DNA from: Pseudomonadota bacterium
GTDB taxonomy: Bacteria; Pseudomonadota; Gammaproteobacteria; Burkholderiales; Thiobacillaceae
Length of the DNA: 64,000 nt
Assembly (NCBI GenBank): GCA_030691265.1
Contig: JAUYET010000077.1
Coordinates: 1 to 64,000 of the forward strand
Direction of reading: 5' to 3'
Position 1 is the first letter of the stretch; each line of letters begins with the position of its first letter. Position numbers and translations under genes: made by a program. Under the pieces are notes generated by a model that did no database searches, had not been told where the DNA came from, and saw only the letters and a list, made by a program, of their open reading frames with translations. Shown here piece by piece: positions 27,483-38,816 of this stretch.

Positions 27483-28616
27483 TTAGCCGATGGTCTTTGC
27501 CTGCTTGCGGCTGCGCAAGCGGAGTCCGATCAGGCCGACGCCGACCAGCAGCATGGCGTAGGTTTCGGGTTCTGGTACGGCGGCCACGGCAAGGTTGTTC
27601 GCCACGTTTTGTGCACCGATGTAGGTGCCGATTTCATTAAGTTCCGGATGCGAATCGCTGGTTATTAGAATGGCTTGATGGTCGGCCAGGTCGTATTCGC
27701 CTGCATATTTGTAGAACTCATAGCGGCGAATGATGGATGCGGCATTCGGCCCCACCGGCGCGCCATAACCGCTCTCCAGTTGCCCTGCCAGCGGATTGCC
27801 CGGGTCGGTCTGCAGAAGTTGCCACTCGGTTTCTGTTTTGGTTTTAGCCAGATTGATGACCGCGTTGCCGCCAATCAGATCTTCCAGTTCGACCTCATTC
27901 TCCAGCTCGGTGGTAAAGACCTTGACCCAGATCGCCTCGCCGAATTGGGGTTCAAGGGGTTCAATTTCTAGCGCGGGTATGGGTTCCGGCGCTTGAATTT
28001 GCGCGATGACGACTGGCGGTGCAGGCGGTAACCCAGGCTGCACAACTGCGGGAATCACGGCCCATTTCGGTGCCGGAAGACTGACTACGCCATTGGTCAG
28101 AACACCGACCGTCCCGGTTTCGAGCAGCCAGCTATAGGTGGTCTTGGTAGCATTCGTGCGCGTACCCACGCCGAAGTGATCGCAAGGCGTGGCGGCGCTA
28201 TAGCCGACGCCGCCACGGGTCCAGCAGTTGTCTCCGGGAGTCACGAAGTTTCCGCTCGGTGTGCCATAGTCCCAGGAGGAGGTGGCGGCATCGAACAGCC
28301 CCAGGTAGGTCACTTTGGTGCCGAAGATTGCGCCGTTCGAGTACTCGGTGATGGTGGGCGCACCATAGCGTTCCACGCTGGTTGCGGGGTCGAAACCGCG
28401 GCCGCTCGGAAACCATCGCCCGGTACCGCCAAAGGTGTCGGTAATGTCGGAACTGTGCAGTCCTTCCAGCTCGATCTCGAAACCATGCGCGGTTTTGCCA
28501 GTGTCATTGATGACATCGAAATTGCCCAAAAACCCGATGACTGCCGCGGAACCCATGTTTGGCGCGATGGCCAGGGCCGCCGCGACAACCAGGGATGAGA
28601 GTTTTAACTTCGCCAT
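27483..28616 (-). CDS. PEP-CTERM sorting-domain protein
   Basis: A 377-residue exported protein. A signal peptide (KLKLSSLVVAAALAIAPNMG) is followed by a secreted domain without a family I recognise, a Pro-rich middle (QPGLPPAPPVVIAQIQAPEP), and the C-terminal sorting signal: VPEPETYAMLLVGVGLIG, a hydrophobic helix, then RLRSRKQ. Such proteins are processed by exosortase (EpsH/XrtA). It has AAAGGAG upstream of its ATG and its own terminator. The regulators PrsK/PrsR are encoded about 22 kb away. Confidence 0.92.
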   Translation of the reverse strand: MAKLKLSSLVVAAALAIAPNMGSAAVIGFLGNFDVINDTGKTAHGFEIELEGLHSSDITDTFGGTGRWFPSGRGFDPATSVERYGAPTITEYSNGAIFGTKVTYLGLFDAATSSWDYGTPSGNFVTPGDNCWTRGGVGYSAATPCDHFGVGTRTNATKTTYSWLLETGTVGVLTNGVVSLPAPKWAVIPAVVQPGLPPAPPVVIAQIQAPEPIPALEIEPLEPQFGEAIWVKVFTTELENEVELEDLIGGNAVINLAKTKTETEWQLLQTDPGNPLAGQLESGYGAPVGPNAASIIRRYEFYKYAGEYDLADHQAILITSDSHPELNEIGTYIGAQNVANNLAVAAVPEPETYAMLLVGVGLIGLRLRSRKQAKTIG

Positions 28617-28685
28617 GATTCAGAACTCCTTTGTCTAATACTTTCCATGAAGGTCGAAGCAGCAAAGTGCTCGCGCCCCGTGTGC

Positions 28686-28700
28686 GTGTAAATATTACAC
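28686..28700. promoter_or_regulatory. Palindrome upstream of the PEP-CTERM gene
   Basis: GTGTAA-ATA-TTACAC lies about 70 bases before the start at 28616, a reasonable place for a regulator such as PrsR. No good sigma-54 promoter is seen next to it. Confidence 0.35.
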
Positions 28701-28810
28701 ACGGATATTCCTACATGGAGGTCGATTAGTCAAATGGCGACCGCTAAAAAACCCGATATCCAATATGGGTTATTGCTGAGAGATGGGCAGATTCGCAAGC
28801 GCTTCCATCT

Positions 28811-31321
<2,511 letters not shown>

Positions 31322-31387
31322 CTATTGATTAGTCGAGTGTCGTGAGCAGCGTTGCCAACCCACTCTGTGGACTCGAATTTGGACTGC

Positions 31388-32494
31388 TTAGATACGCATT
31401 GGCATGACTACGTAGCGGAAGTTTTCTTCTCCCGGCACTGTAATCAGGAGCGAACTGGTGGGATCTCCAAATGAGCACAATACTGATTCAACTACGACGT
31501 TGTTCAACACATCCTGTAGGTATTGGATGTTGAATCCGATATCAAGCGAATCCCCGCTGTAATCGATGTCCAGTTCTTCCTGCGCTTCTTCCTGCTCGTT
31601 ATTGCTGCATGCAATCCGCAAACTGCCTGGCGTCAGGGCAATACGTACGCCGCGGTATTTGTCGTTGGTAAGAATCGCCGCACGATTGAGAGACTGCGAC
31701 AGCCGCTTGCTCTGTATTGCAAAGCATTTGTCGTGTCCTACCGGGACTACCCGCTGCCAGTCAGGGAACTTCCCGTCGACAACCTTGCTGCGCAATTCGA
31801 AATCCTGGCGACGGAAAACAATCTGGTTCTGATTGACCTGGATCTGTATCTGCTCGTCTCCGTCGTTCAACAGCTTGCCCAACTCCAACACAGTCTTGCG
31901 CGGCAAAATAACGTCGATACCTTGTTCGACTTCTTCTTCCATATCGGTGCCATCCACAGCCAGACGATGACCATCTGTAGCCGCCACGGTCAATCGCTTG
32001 CCATGGATGGAGAACAGCATGCCGTTCAGGTAGTAACGAATGTCCTGAACCGCCATGGCGTATTGCACGCGTGACAACAATTGCTTGATCAGACCTTGCG
32101 GCAGACTAAACGTGAGGCCCTGGCCTTCCGGGATCTGGAGTTTTGGGAAATCGCGTGCCGGGAGCGTTTGCAGATTGAATCGGCTGCGGCCCGATTGCAC
32201 CTTGAGTTGATCGTTGTTCAAGTCGAGCGATATGGCATCCACGTCTTGAAGGGATCTGCTGATATCCAACAACTTGCGGGCCGATACCGTGAACGCTGCA
32301 TCCGACGCACCTTGTGCTTCAGCCCATGTACTGATCTGGAGTTCGAGATCGGTGGCTATGAAGGCAACTCGTCCACCAACCACTTCCAATAACACGTTGG
32401 AAAGAATAGGTAGCGTGTGCTTGCGTTCCACCACCCCGGCCACTGCTTGCAGGGGTTTGAGCAAGGCGTCCTTGGAGGATTTAAGTACAAGCAT
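31388..32494 (-). CDS. dnaN: DNA polymerase III beta sliding clamp
   Basis: 368 residues; the ring-shaped processivity clamp. It starts LVLKSSKDALLKPLQAV and ends NFRYVVMPMRI, as in the family, with TLPILSNVLLEV in the first domain. Between dnaA and gyrB on the same strand; the DnaA-box region lies just upstream. Confidence 0.97.
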   Translation of the reverse strand: MLVLKSSKDALLKPLQAVAGVVERKHTLPILSNVLLEVVGGRVAFIATDLELQISTWAEAQGASDAAFTVSARKLLDISRSLQDVDAISLDLNNDQLKVQSGRSRFNLQTLPARDFPKLQIPEGQGLTFSLPQGLIKQLLSRVQYAMAVQDIRYYLNGMLFSIHGKRLTVAATDGHRLAVDGTDMEEEVEQGIDVILPRKTVLELGKLLNDGDEQIQIQVNQNQIVFRRQDFELRSKVVDGKFPDWQRVVPVGHDKCFAIQSKRLSQSLNRAAILTNDKYRGVRIALTPGSLRIACSNNEQEEAQEELDIDYSGDSLDIGFNIQYLQDVLNNVVVESVLCSFGDPTSSLLITVPGEENFRYVVMPMRI

Positions 32495-32733
32495 TTATAT
32501 ATATTCCTGATGGTAGTAATAGGTAACAGCAGTTTCTTTGGATAAGCCGACAAAGTGTATCAAAATCATCGGCTTAAGCTGTGGAAAAATGGGTTGGTAA
32601 GGCTGTGCACGGGACGGGGATGGATTGTGGATAACTTTCCTGCTGGTTGCTCGATCATGCTTTATCCACAAAGTGTCCAGTCTCTATCCACATGGTTATC
32701 ACCAACCCATCCGATGTTTCATGGAAGCCGGTT
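32495..32733. other. Candidate replication origin (oriC) between dnaA and dnaN
   Basis: DnaA boxes: perfect TGTGGATAA at 32626-32634 and TTATCCACA at 32662-32670; one-mismatch boxes TGTGGAAAA at 32580-32588 and CTATCCACA at 32684-32692; a weaker TTATCACCA at 32696-32704. An AT-rich TTTATATATATT run at the dnaN end (about 32490-32506) could be the unwinding element. The dnaA/rpmH gap shows no comparable cluster. Confidence 0.75.
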
Positions 32734-34149
32734 TCATCCTGTAAGTACCTGAATCAAAAGGTTATAATCTTTCCGCATGATTTGATCGCTGGCTTTCAAT
32801 TCCTCTATCTTGGCACAGGCATGGAGGACGGTTGTGTGGTCGCGTCCGCCAAAAGAAAGCCCGATTTCGGGGTAAGACAGGTTGGTCAGTTCACGCGCCA
32901 GATACATGGCCATTTGCCTCGGTCTTGCCAGAACACGGGTGCGTTTCTTGGAATACATGTCGGCGACCTTGATCTTGAAGTAATCAGCGACCGTTTTCTG
33001 GATGTTCTCGATCGAAATTTGCCTGTTTTGTACCGCTAACAAGTCCTTGAGCGCCTCCTTGGCGAGCTCTATGGAAATCGGTAGTTTGCTGAAGCGTGCA
33101 TAGGCAATTACACGTTTGAGTGCGCCTTCGAGTTCACGCACGTTTGAGCGAACCTGTTTTGCAATGAAGAAGGCGGTCCCTTCATCAATACTGGCTTTTT
33201 CAATGCGTGCTTTGTCCAGCAGTATGGCTACGCGCATTTCCAGTTCCGGGGGTTCCAGCATCACCGTGAGGCCCCAGCTAAAACGTGATTTAAGGCGTTC
33301 TTCAATGCCTTCCATGTTTTTCGGAAATGTATCGCTGGTGATGATGACTTGTTTGTGTTCTTCGATCAGCGTGTTGAAGGTGTAGAAAAATTGTTGCTGA
33401 GTGCCTTCCTTGCCTGCAAAAAACTGAATGTCATCGATCAGCAGCAGATCGAGTGTGTTGTAACGGTGTTTGAAGTCGTCATAAGAGTTGGTGCGCACGG
33501 CACGAACCACATCGGAGACATAACGGTCGGCGTGGATGTAGCGTACGCGCGCTTTCGGGTTGATCTGGACCATGCGGTTGCCGATGGCTTGTACAAGGTG
33601 AGTTTTGCCAAGACCTACGCCGCCATAAACAAACAGTGGGTTATAGCCGGCGCCTGGGTTGTCGGCGACTTGCAGAGCGGCGGCGCGGGCCAGATCGTTT
33701 GCTTTGCCTGGTACGAAAGTATCAAAATTGAATAAAGGATTGAGCCGACTTTCATCAAGAGGCGACGGCTTTTCCTGCTTGGATGATTTGGTATGCCGAA
33801 TTGGCTCGGATAACCCCGCCTCGGGTTCGGTAACAGGAAGAGGATCTGATTTTTTGGGGTTGATCGGTGAATTTGTGGGTGGCGTTTGTTCGGGCTGGTT
33901 GGCTTGCGTACGTGTATCGGATATAGCTAAATGGATTGCAGGTGGGGTATCGAAGTATTCACGTGCGAGCAGATCAAAGTCGAGGAGGAATTTTTCGCGC
34001 ACCCACTGAGCGACAAAACGATTGGGTGCGTTGATCAGTATCTGTTTGGAACTGACCTCCATGGCCAGTGGTTTGATCCAGGTGTTGAGCTGCTGTGCGT
34101 TCAACGTGCGCGCGAAGTGGGCGATGCAATGGCTCCAGAATTCGTGCAT
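32734..34149 (-). CDS. dnaA: Chromosomal replication initiator DnaA
   Basis: 471 residues. Domain I (HEFWSHCIAHFARTLNAQQL, then TWIKPL) and a variable, Pro-rich domain II precede the AAA+ domain with VYGGVGLGKTHLVQAI and LLLIDDIQFFAGKEGTQ. The DNA-binding domain IV ends with SFGGRDHTTVLHAC. The start chosen is the ATG at 34149, which lines up with other DnaA N-termini; a GTG at 34197 in the same frame would add 16 residues. Neither has a clear ribosome site. Divergent from rpmH. Confidence 0.96.
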   Translation of the reverse strand: MHEFWSHCIAHFARTLNAQQLNTWIKPLAMEVSSKQILINAPNRFVAQWVREKFLLDFDLLAREYFDTPPAIHLAISDTRTQANQPEQTPPTNSPINPKKSDPLPVTEPEAGLSEPIRHTKSSKQEKPSPLDESRLNPLFNFDTFVPGKANDLARAAALQVADNPGAGYNPLFVYGGVGLGKTHLVQAIGNRMVQINPKARVRYIHADRYVSDVVRAVRTNSYDDFKHRYNTLDLLLIDDIQFFAGKEGTQQQFFYTFNTLIEEHKQVIITSDTFPKNMEGIEERLKSRFSWGLTVMLEPPELEMRVAILLDKARIEKASIDEGTAFFIAKQVRSNVRELEGALKRVIAYARFSKLPISIELAKEALKDLLAVQNRQISIENIQKTVADYFKIKVADMYSKKRTRVLARPRQMAMYLARELTNLSYPEIGLSFGGRDHTTVLHACAKIEELKASDQIMRKDYNLLIQVLTG

Positions 34150-34221
34150 GAGCGGTGTGGCAGCAAGCGGTTGGGGGGAGGCGGAGGATTCTATCACCGC
34201 ACAGGAAAGAGCCGGAAATGT

Positions 34222-34250
34222 TTGACAAATCAGGGGGCTAGCGGTCTAAT
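34222..34250 (+). promoter_or_regulatory. Sigma-70 promoter of rpmH
   Basis: TTGACA, a 17-base spacer, then TCTAAT; start expected near 34257, about 40 bases before rpmH. Confidence 0.75.
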
Positions 34251-34295
34251 GCGCTGCTTTTTTGTAGTCGACTCCCCCCTCTTGAGGCACCCATC

Positions 34296-34430
34296 ATGAA
34301 ACGCACCTATCAACCTTCCGTAGTCCGCCGTAAGCGTACCCATGGCTTCCGCGCGCGCATGAAGACTGTCGGCGGCCGCGCCGTCATCAATGCCCGTCGT
34401 GCCAAAGGCCGTAAGCGTCTTGCGGTCTGA
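34296..34430 (+). CDS. rpmH: 50S ribosomal protein L34
   Basis: 44 residues, [20 protein letters not shown] onward to the end GRKRLAV, an almost invariant family sequence. It is the smallest protein gene in the window, divergent from dnaA and immediately upstream of rnpA, the canonical origin arrangement. Confidence 0.97.
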   Translation: MKRTYQPSVVRRKRTHGFRARMKTVGGRAVINARRAKGRKRLAV

Positions 34431-34442
34431 GTCAGTGGTTTG

Positions 34443-34865
34443 ATGTCGGATCCGGGCTCGCTGCCCATCGCTCCAGATGTGGATAACACCTTGGGGCGTC
34501 AGAAAAAAATGCGCAAAACGGATGAGTTTTCATCCGTTTTTCGTTTCAGGTGCGTGCGAGCCATGCCGGGTCTGGATCTGCTCTCTGCGCCAAACGGTTT
34601 GGATTACCCGCGTCTGGGCATGATTGTGCCCAAGAAAATCATTGCCACGGCGGTGGGCCGTAATCGAATCAAGCGTGTGATACGTGAGGTTTTTCGCCTG
34701 AACCAGGCTGAATTGGTTGGGCTCGATGTGGTAGCGAGGATCAGATCAAAATCAGCAGAAGTCGGTCTTGAAGAGGCTTTGCAATTGGGACTGAAACAAT
34801 GCAAATCGTGTGTAGCATCTCGCGTCAAGTCTACTGTTCAAGCTGTCAACTCCAGTAGGCCGTAG
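34443..34865 (+). CDS. rnpA: Ribonuclease P protein component
   Basis: 140 residues; the protein subunit that assists RNase P RNA in tRNA 5' maturation. Seen: RKTDEFSSVF, RLGMIVPKKI and the RNA-binding GRNRIKRVIREVFR. The N-terminal 24 or so residues before RKTDEF are longer than usual, so a start inside the frame is possible; the ATG at 34443 is chosen. yidD, usually next, is missing: yidC begins 39 bases later. Confidence 0.93.
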   Translation: MSDPGSLPIAPDVDNTLGRQKKMRKTDEFSSVFRFRCVRAMPGLDLLSAPNGLDYPRLGMIVPKKIIATAVGRNRIKRVIREVFRLNQAELVGLDVVARIRSKSAEVGLEEALQLGLKQCKSCVASRVKSTVQAVNSSRP

Positions 34866-34904
34866 CAGCTTACTTACTGTAATCAACCAGAATCTGCCGA
34901 CATC

Positions 34905-36572
34905 ATGGATACCCAACGCATCATCGCGTTCATCGTTTTTTCATTTTCTATTCTGCTGCTGTGGGAAGCCTGGCAAGACTACAGCGACCCTAAACCGGGG
35001 ATAGAAGTTCAGGCAACAAAGGCGAAGCAGCAAGCGCAGCCATCAAGCGCAGAATTGCCGGTTCCAGGACAGGGGCTTAAACCCAATTCAGCGATCGCCG
35101 CTAGCGGACAGGCCGCACCTGGCGCGCGCGCCAGGATTATTACCGATGTTCTGGATGCGGAAATTGATGCCAACGGCGGTGATCTGCGTAAGCTGATTCT
35201 CACGCGCTACCGTCAGAACGAACAAGAAGATCAGCCATTCTCGCTACTTGAAGAGAAGTTGGGGCGTAACTACTTTGTGCAGATGGGTTTTGTCGGCGGC
35301 AGTCTGCCCACGCATAAAACCGTGTTCGAGTTGGTGCCGGGTGAATACCGCCTGAAGGAAGGCCAGAACGAACTCAAGGTCAGTCTCAAGGCGACAGTCA
35401 ACGGTGCGGAAGTCGTGCGTACTTACACTTTCCAGCGCGGCAGCTACGTAGTCGACGTAGACACGCAAATCAGTAACCGGAGCGAAGCGGTTCTGGAAGG
35501 TTTTCCCTATTACCAGATTCTGCGCCATGGCCAGGCTCCGGAGGGTGAGTCCGCCCTCATGCAGACCTTCACAGGCCCGGCGATCTACACCGATGCCGGA
35601 AAATTCCAGAAAGTCAGTTTTGATGATGTCGCCAAGGACAAGACCGAGTACGTAAAAGAAGCCAAGGATGGATGGGTTGGCCTGGTTCAACACCACTTTG
35701 TGTCGGCCTGGATGACACGTGATCCGGCGGAGGCAAGTCAGCGTGAGTTTTATACCCGGGCGGTTGGCAAGGACGAATACAGCACCGGCATGATTTTCCC
35801 TGCGGTCAAGTTGAACCCGGGGCAGGAAAAAGTGATTTCCATGCGCCTTTATGCAGGCCCGCAGGAGCTGGAAAAAATCAAATCTCTGGCGCCCGGCCTG
35901 GATCTGGTGGTCGATTACGGTTGGCTCACCGTGCTCGCCTATCCGATCTTTGTGCTGCTTAACTGGATCAACAGGCTGGTTGTGAACTGGGGTGTTTCCA
36001 TCATCCTGCTCACGGTGCTGATCAAGATGGTGTTTTATCCCTTGTCTGCGGCTGGCTACAAATCCATGGCCAAGATGCGCAAGCTGGCGCCGCGATTGCA
36101 AACGCTGAAAGAACGTTATGGCGATGACCGCCAGAAACTGCATGAAGGGATGATGAAGATTTATTCGGAGGAAAAAATCAACCCCATGGGCGGATGCTTG
36201 CCTATCCTGGTGCAAATCCCCGTTTTCATTGCCTTGTACTGGGTGCTTATGGGCGCTGTGGAACTCCGCCAAGCGCCCTTTGCGCTCTGGATACAAGATC
36301 TCTCCAAGCCCGATCCTTTCTACGTTTTGCCGGTGATCATGGCGATTACCTCGTTCATCCAGGTCAAGCTTTCGCCCGCTTCGCCAGATCCGGTGCAACA
36401 AAAAGTGATGATGGCCATGCCGGTCATTTTCTCGGTGATGTTCCTGTTTTTCCCGGCTGGCCTGGTGCTCTACTGGTTGGTCAACAACGTGCTTTCCATC
36501 CTGCAACAATGGCGCATCAACAAGGTTATTGAAGCGGGCGGCAAGGCAGCCAACGACAGCAAGCATAAATAG
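34905..36572 (+). CDS. yidC: Membrane protein insertase YidC
   Basis: A 555-residue gammaproteobacterial-type insertase. An N-terminal membrane anchor ([19 protein letters not shown]) and a large periplasmic P1 domain precede the conserved five-helix core: [40 protein letters not shown], and a C-terminal helix pair before a basic tail. It inserts small membrane proteins such as the ATP synthase c subunit, encoded downstream here. Confidence 0.97.
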   Translation: MDTQRIIAFIVFSFSILLLWEAWQDYSDPKPGIEVQATKAKQQAQPSSAELPVPGQGLKPNSAIAASGQAAPGARARIITDVLDAEIDANGGDLRKLILTRYRQNEQEDQPFSLLEEKLGRNYFVQMGFVGGSLPTHKTVFELVPGEYRLKEGQNELKVSLKATVNGAEVVRTYTFQRGSYVVDVDTQISNRSEAVLEGFPYYQILRHGQAPEGESALMQTFTGPAIYTDAGKFQKVSFDDVAKDKTEYVKEAKDGWVGLVQHHFVSAWMTRDPAEASQREFYTRAVGKDEYSTGMIFPAVKLNPGQEKVISMRLYAGPQELEKIKSLAPGLDLVVDYGWLTVLAYPIFVLLNWINRLVVNWGVSIILLTVLIKMVFYPLSAAGYKSMAKMRKLAPRLQTLKERYGDDRQKLHEGMMKIYSEEKINPMGGCLPILVQIPVFIALYWVLMGAVELRQAPFALWIQDLSKPDPFYVLPVIMAITSFIQVKLSPASPDPVQQKVMMAMPVIFSVMFLFFPAGLVLYWLVNNVLSILQQWRINKVIEAGGKAANDSKHK

Positions 36573-36597
36573 TTTTTGGCGGGTTACGCCGGCAGAC

Positions 36598-37929
36598 ATG
36601 ACCGCCAGCGATACCATCGTCGCCATTGCTACCGCCCCTGGCAGGGGCGGGATCGGCGTCGTGCGAATTTCCGGACCCGATCTCTCTCCTTATCTGATCG
36701 GATTGACGGGTAAAACGCTGCCGCCGAGACATGCCAGCCATGTGCATTTTCTGGGCGCCGATGGGGAAACGCTCGACGATGGCATCGCGCTTTATTTCCC
36801 AGCCCCCCGCTCCTTCACTGGCGAGCATGTTCTGGAACTGCAAGGCCACGGCGGCCCGCAAGTGTTGCAACTGGTTCTGGAACGTTGTTTGCAGCTTGGC
36901 GCGCGTTTGGCGCAGCCTGGTGAATTCACTAAGCGCGCATTTCTCAACGGCAAACTGGACTTGGCTCAGGCCGAGGCGATCGCCGACCTGATCGACGCCG
37001 GTAGCCGAGAAGCTGCACGCTCAGCGCTGCGCACATTGGATGGAGCGTTTTCCCGCAAGATCAATGTCTTGAGAGATGGATTGATTCATCTGCGCATGTT
37101 GGTCGAGGCCACGCTGGATTTTCCTGATGAGGACATCGATTTCCTCGAACAGGCGGATGCATGGGGAAAATTGTTGGCGCTGCAGGCAAGTCTTGGCGCG
37201 GTCATGGCTCAGGCCCGTCAGGGCGCATTGCTGCGCGAGGGCCTCAATGTCGTTCTGATCGGCCAGCCCAATGTCGGCAAATCAAGTCTGATGAATCAAT
37301 TGGCAGGCTACGATGCAGCCATCGTCACGGAATATGCTGGAACTACCCGAGACGCCCTTCGCGAATCTATTCAGATCGAAGGCATTCCGATTCATTTGAT
37401 CGATACAGCCGGCTTGCGCGAAACCGAAGACCCGGTCGAGCGCTTGGGTATCGTGCGAACCTGGGCCGTGCTTGACAAGGCTGATATCGCGGTGCTTCTG
37501 GTCGATGCCGGTCACGGCGTAGGTGATCAAGAAACGACGATTCTTGAGCGTTTGCCCGATATTCCGCTACTTACCGTGCACAACAAGATAGACCTTGCCG
37601 ACGAAGCGCCAAGAGCGGCGCCGGATGGCAAAGAAGTCTGGTTGTCCGCCAAAACGGGAGCCGGGATTGAATTGTTGCGTCGGCAATTGCTTGGGCTCGC
37701 AGGCTGGCGCAGCGAGGGCGATGGCCTGTTTATCGCCCGGGCGCGTCACCTGGATGCGTTGCGGCGCGCGGGAGAAAGCCTGGAAAGTGCGCGTGGCGCT
37801 GGTAAGCAGTTAGAGTTTTTCGCGGAAGAGTTGCGTCTGGCTCAGGATGCGCTGTCGGAAATAACGGGCGAATTCGGTTCTGACGATTTGTTGGGTGTCA
37901 TATTCAGCCAATTTTGTATCGGCAAGTGA
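36598..37929 (+). CDS. mnmE: tRNA uridine-5-carboxymethylaminomethyl modification GTPase MnmE
   Basis: 443 residues. With MnmG it modifies wobble U34. The N-terminal formyl-THF-binding domain starts [19 protein letters not shown]. The embedded G domain has [22 protein letters not shown] and NKIDLAD. The C-terminus is FCIGK with the catalytic Cys. The start is the ATG at 36598; upstream in-frame codons overlap the yidC 3' end. Confidence 0.97.
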   Translation: MTASDTIVAIATAPGRGGIGVVRISGPDLSPYLIGLTGKTLPPRHASHVHFLGADGETLDDGIALYFPAPRSFTGEHVLELQGHGGPQVLQLVLERCLQLGARLAQPGEFTKRAFLNGKLDLAQAEAIADLIDAGSREAARSALRTLDGAFSRKINVLRDGLIHLRMLVEATLDFPDEDIDFLEQADAWGKLLALQASLGAVMAQARQGALLREGLNVVLIGQPNVGKSSLMNQLAGYDAAIVTEYAGTTRDALRESIQIEGIPIHLIDTAGLRETEDPVERLGIVRTWAVLDKADIAVLLVDAGHGVGDQETTILERLPDIPLLTVHNKIDLADEAPRAAPDGKEVWLSAKTGAGIELLRRQLLGLAGWRSEGDGLFIARARHLDALRRAGESLESARGAGKQLEFFAEELRLAQDALSEITGEFGSDDLLGVIFSQFCIGK

Positions 37930-37933
37930 GAAC

Positions 37934-37949
37934 AGTTTCACGTGAAACA
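37934..37949. promoter_or_regulatory. parS-like site after mnmE
   Basis: AGTTTCACGTGAAACA, one base off the 16-base parS consensus, just after the mnmE stop. Confidence 0.85.
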
Positions 37950-38004
37950 CATTGGCCTGCTCCCTTCGCCTGGAATCTGGCCTCTGTGCCGCTCATAAAA
38001 CCAG

Positions 38005-38301
38005 TTAAACCTAGAAACCTCAGTTGAACGCGCCCGAGTGTGCGGTTTTCGGGTCGGCAGGCAAGGCAGCGGAGTCGTAGCGCTTCAGCGCGTACGAATC
38101 CGGCGTACCCCTTGCGGGTGCGTGACGACGCGCGGGGTCGTTTCCCGCAAGGAGGAGCAACGCAGCCAGACGGCCCGAAAACCGTGCAATCGGGCGCGTA
38201 GCGGCGTCACCCGATTGGTGAGCGCTATCGGAGGCGCTAACGGCCGCATCCATGCTGCCTCACAAGGGCTAAGGAGCGGTCAACTGAGGTTTTTAGGTTA
38301 A
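38005..38301. mobile_element. 297-bp non-autonomous element with terminal inverted repeats and nested palindromes
   Basis: The ends (38005-38027 and 38280-38301, both containing AAACCTCAGTTGA or its complement) are inverted repeats with one indel and one substitution. Inside are a second inverted repeat (about 38029-38054 with 38173-38198, 4 mismatches in 26) and an imperfect palindrome at 38066-38100. A CCTTGCGGG/CCCGCAAGG pair flanks 38110-38150. There is no transposase frame. The internal 45 bases 38065-38109 are identical to purC 809-853. The layout suggests a MITE or a structured-RNA element. Confidence 0.75.
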
Positions 38302-38654
38302 ATCAAAACCCATGTTTTTGAAGGCGCACCGCAGAGTTCGGCCCTGTTGCCCGAGTAATTGAACTCCTCCGGGCCTGTGCTATCGATGACCGTTCCGCAG
38401 AGATGGCTCAAGTGCCAACGGATTCCAGCGAGAAACATTAATTCATCCAGGGCATCGATGGGGAACCCCATGCGGTCGCCACGATCGTCAAGCAGTAGGC
38501 CATCGATGTAGCTATCGATTTCCTTGCTGCCCCACAGGGTGCTGAGCTCGCTTGCAATGCGCGGAAAGCGTTTTTCGATTGCAGAGACCTCGTCCCATGC
38601 GTTGGTACGGGGCGGGCGTTGGCTGCTAGGTGTACAGATTGTGTTGGTGAGCAT
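38298..38654 (-). CDS. Hypothetical protein abutting the repeat element
   Basis: 118 residues from the ATG at 38654, which has GGAG 8 bases upstream; the frame is open to 38711 through a TTG. The sequence is soluble and acidic-helical: WDEVSAIEKRFPRIASEL, DSYIDGLLLDDRGDRMG, LDELMFLAGIRWHL. I do not recognise the family. The stop codon is supplied by the terminal repeat of the element, so the native C-terminus may be altered. Upstream DNA is AT-rich, suggesting acquired DNA. Confidence 0.6.
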   Translation of the reverse strand: MLTNTICTPSSQRPPRTNAWDEVSAIEKRFPRIASELSTLWGSKEIDSYIDGLLLDDRGDRMGFPIDALDELMFLAGIRWHLSHLCGTVIDSTGPEEFNYSGNRAELCGAPSKTWVLI

Positions 38655-38816
38655 GATTACGCTCCAATAGTGGCTTGTGACCTGATCAAGCAATTCATGA
38701 GCCAGTATCAATAAATTATTATTCTTTATAAATCATGGGGTTATTTTGTTTTATTTAATTTTCCTGACGGTGCGCGGTTACTGTGCTGACCTGATGCTGA
38801 CAGATATGACGAAATC
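38655..38816. promoter_or_regulatory. AT-rich divergent region upstream of the ABC exporter
   Basis: Bases 38706-38765 are strongly AT-rich (runs such as AATAAATTATTATTC and TTTTGTTTTATTTAATTTTC), unlike the GC-rich surroundings. It separates the hypothetical gene from the exporter and should hold both promoters. No consensus hexamer pair is assigned. Confidence 0.4.

Noticed and set aside
28650-28690. A possible sigma-54 promoter upstream of the PEP-CTERM gene (GCGCGAGCACTTTGC)
   Set aside because: The -24 GG is missing (CG) and spacing does not rescue it.
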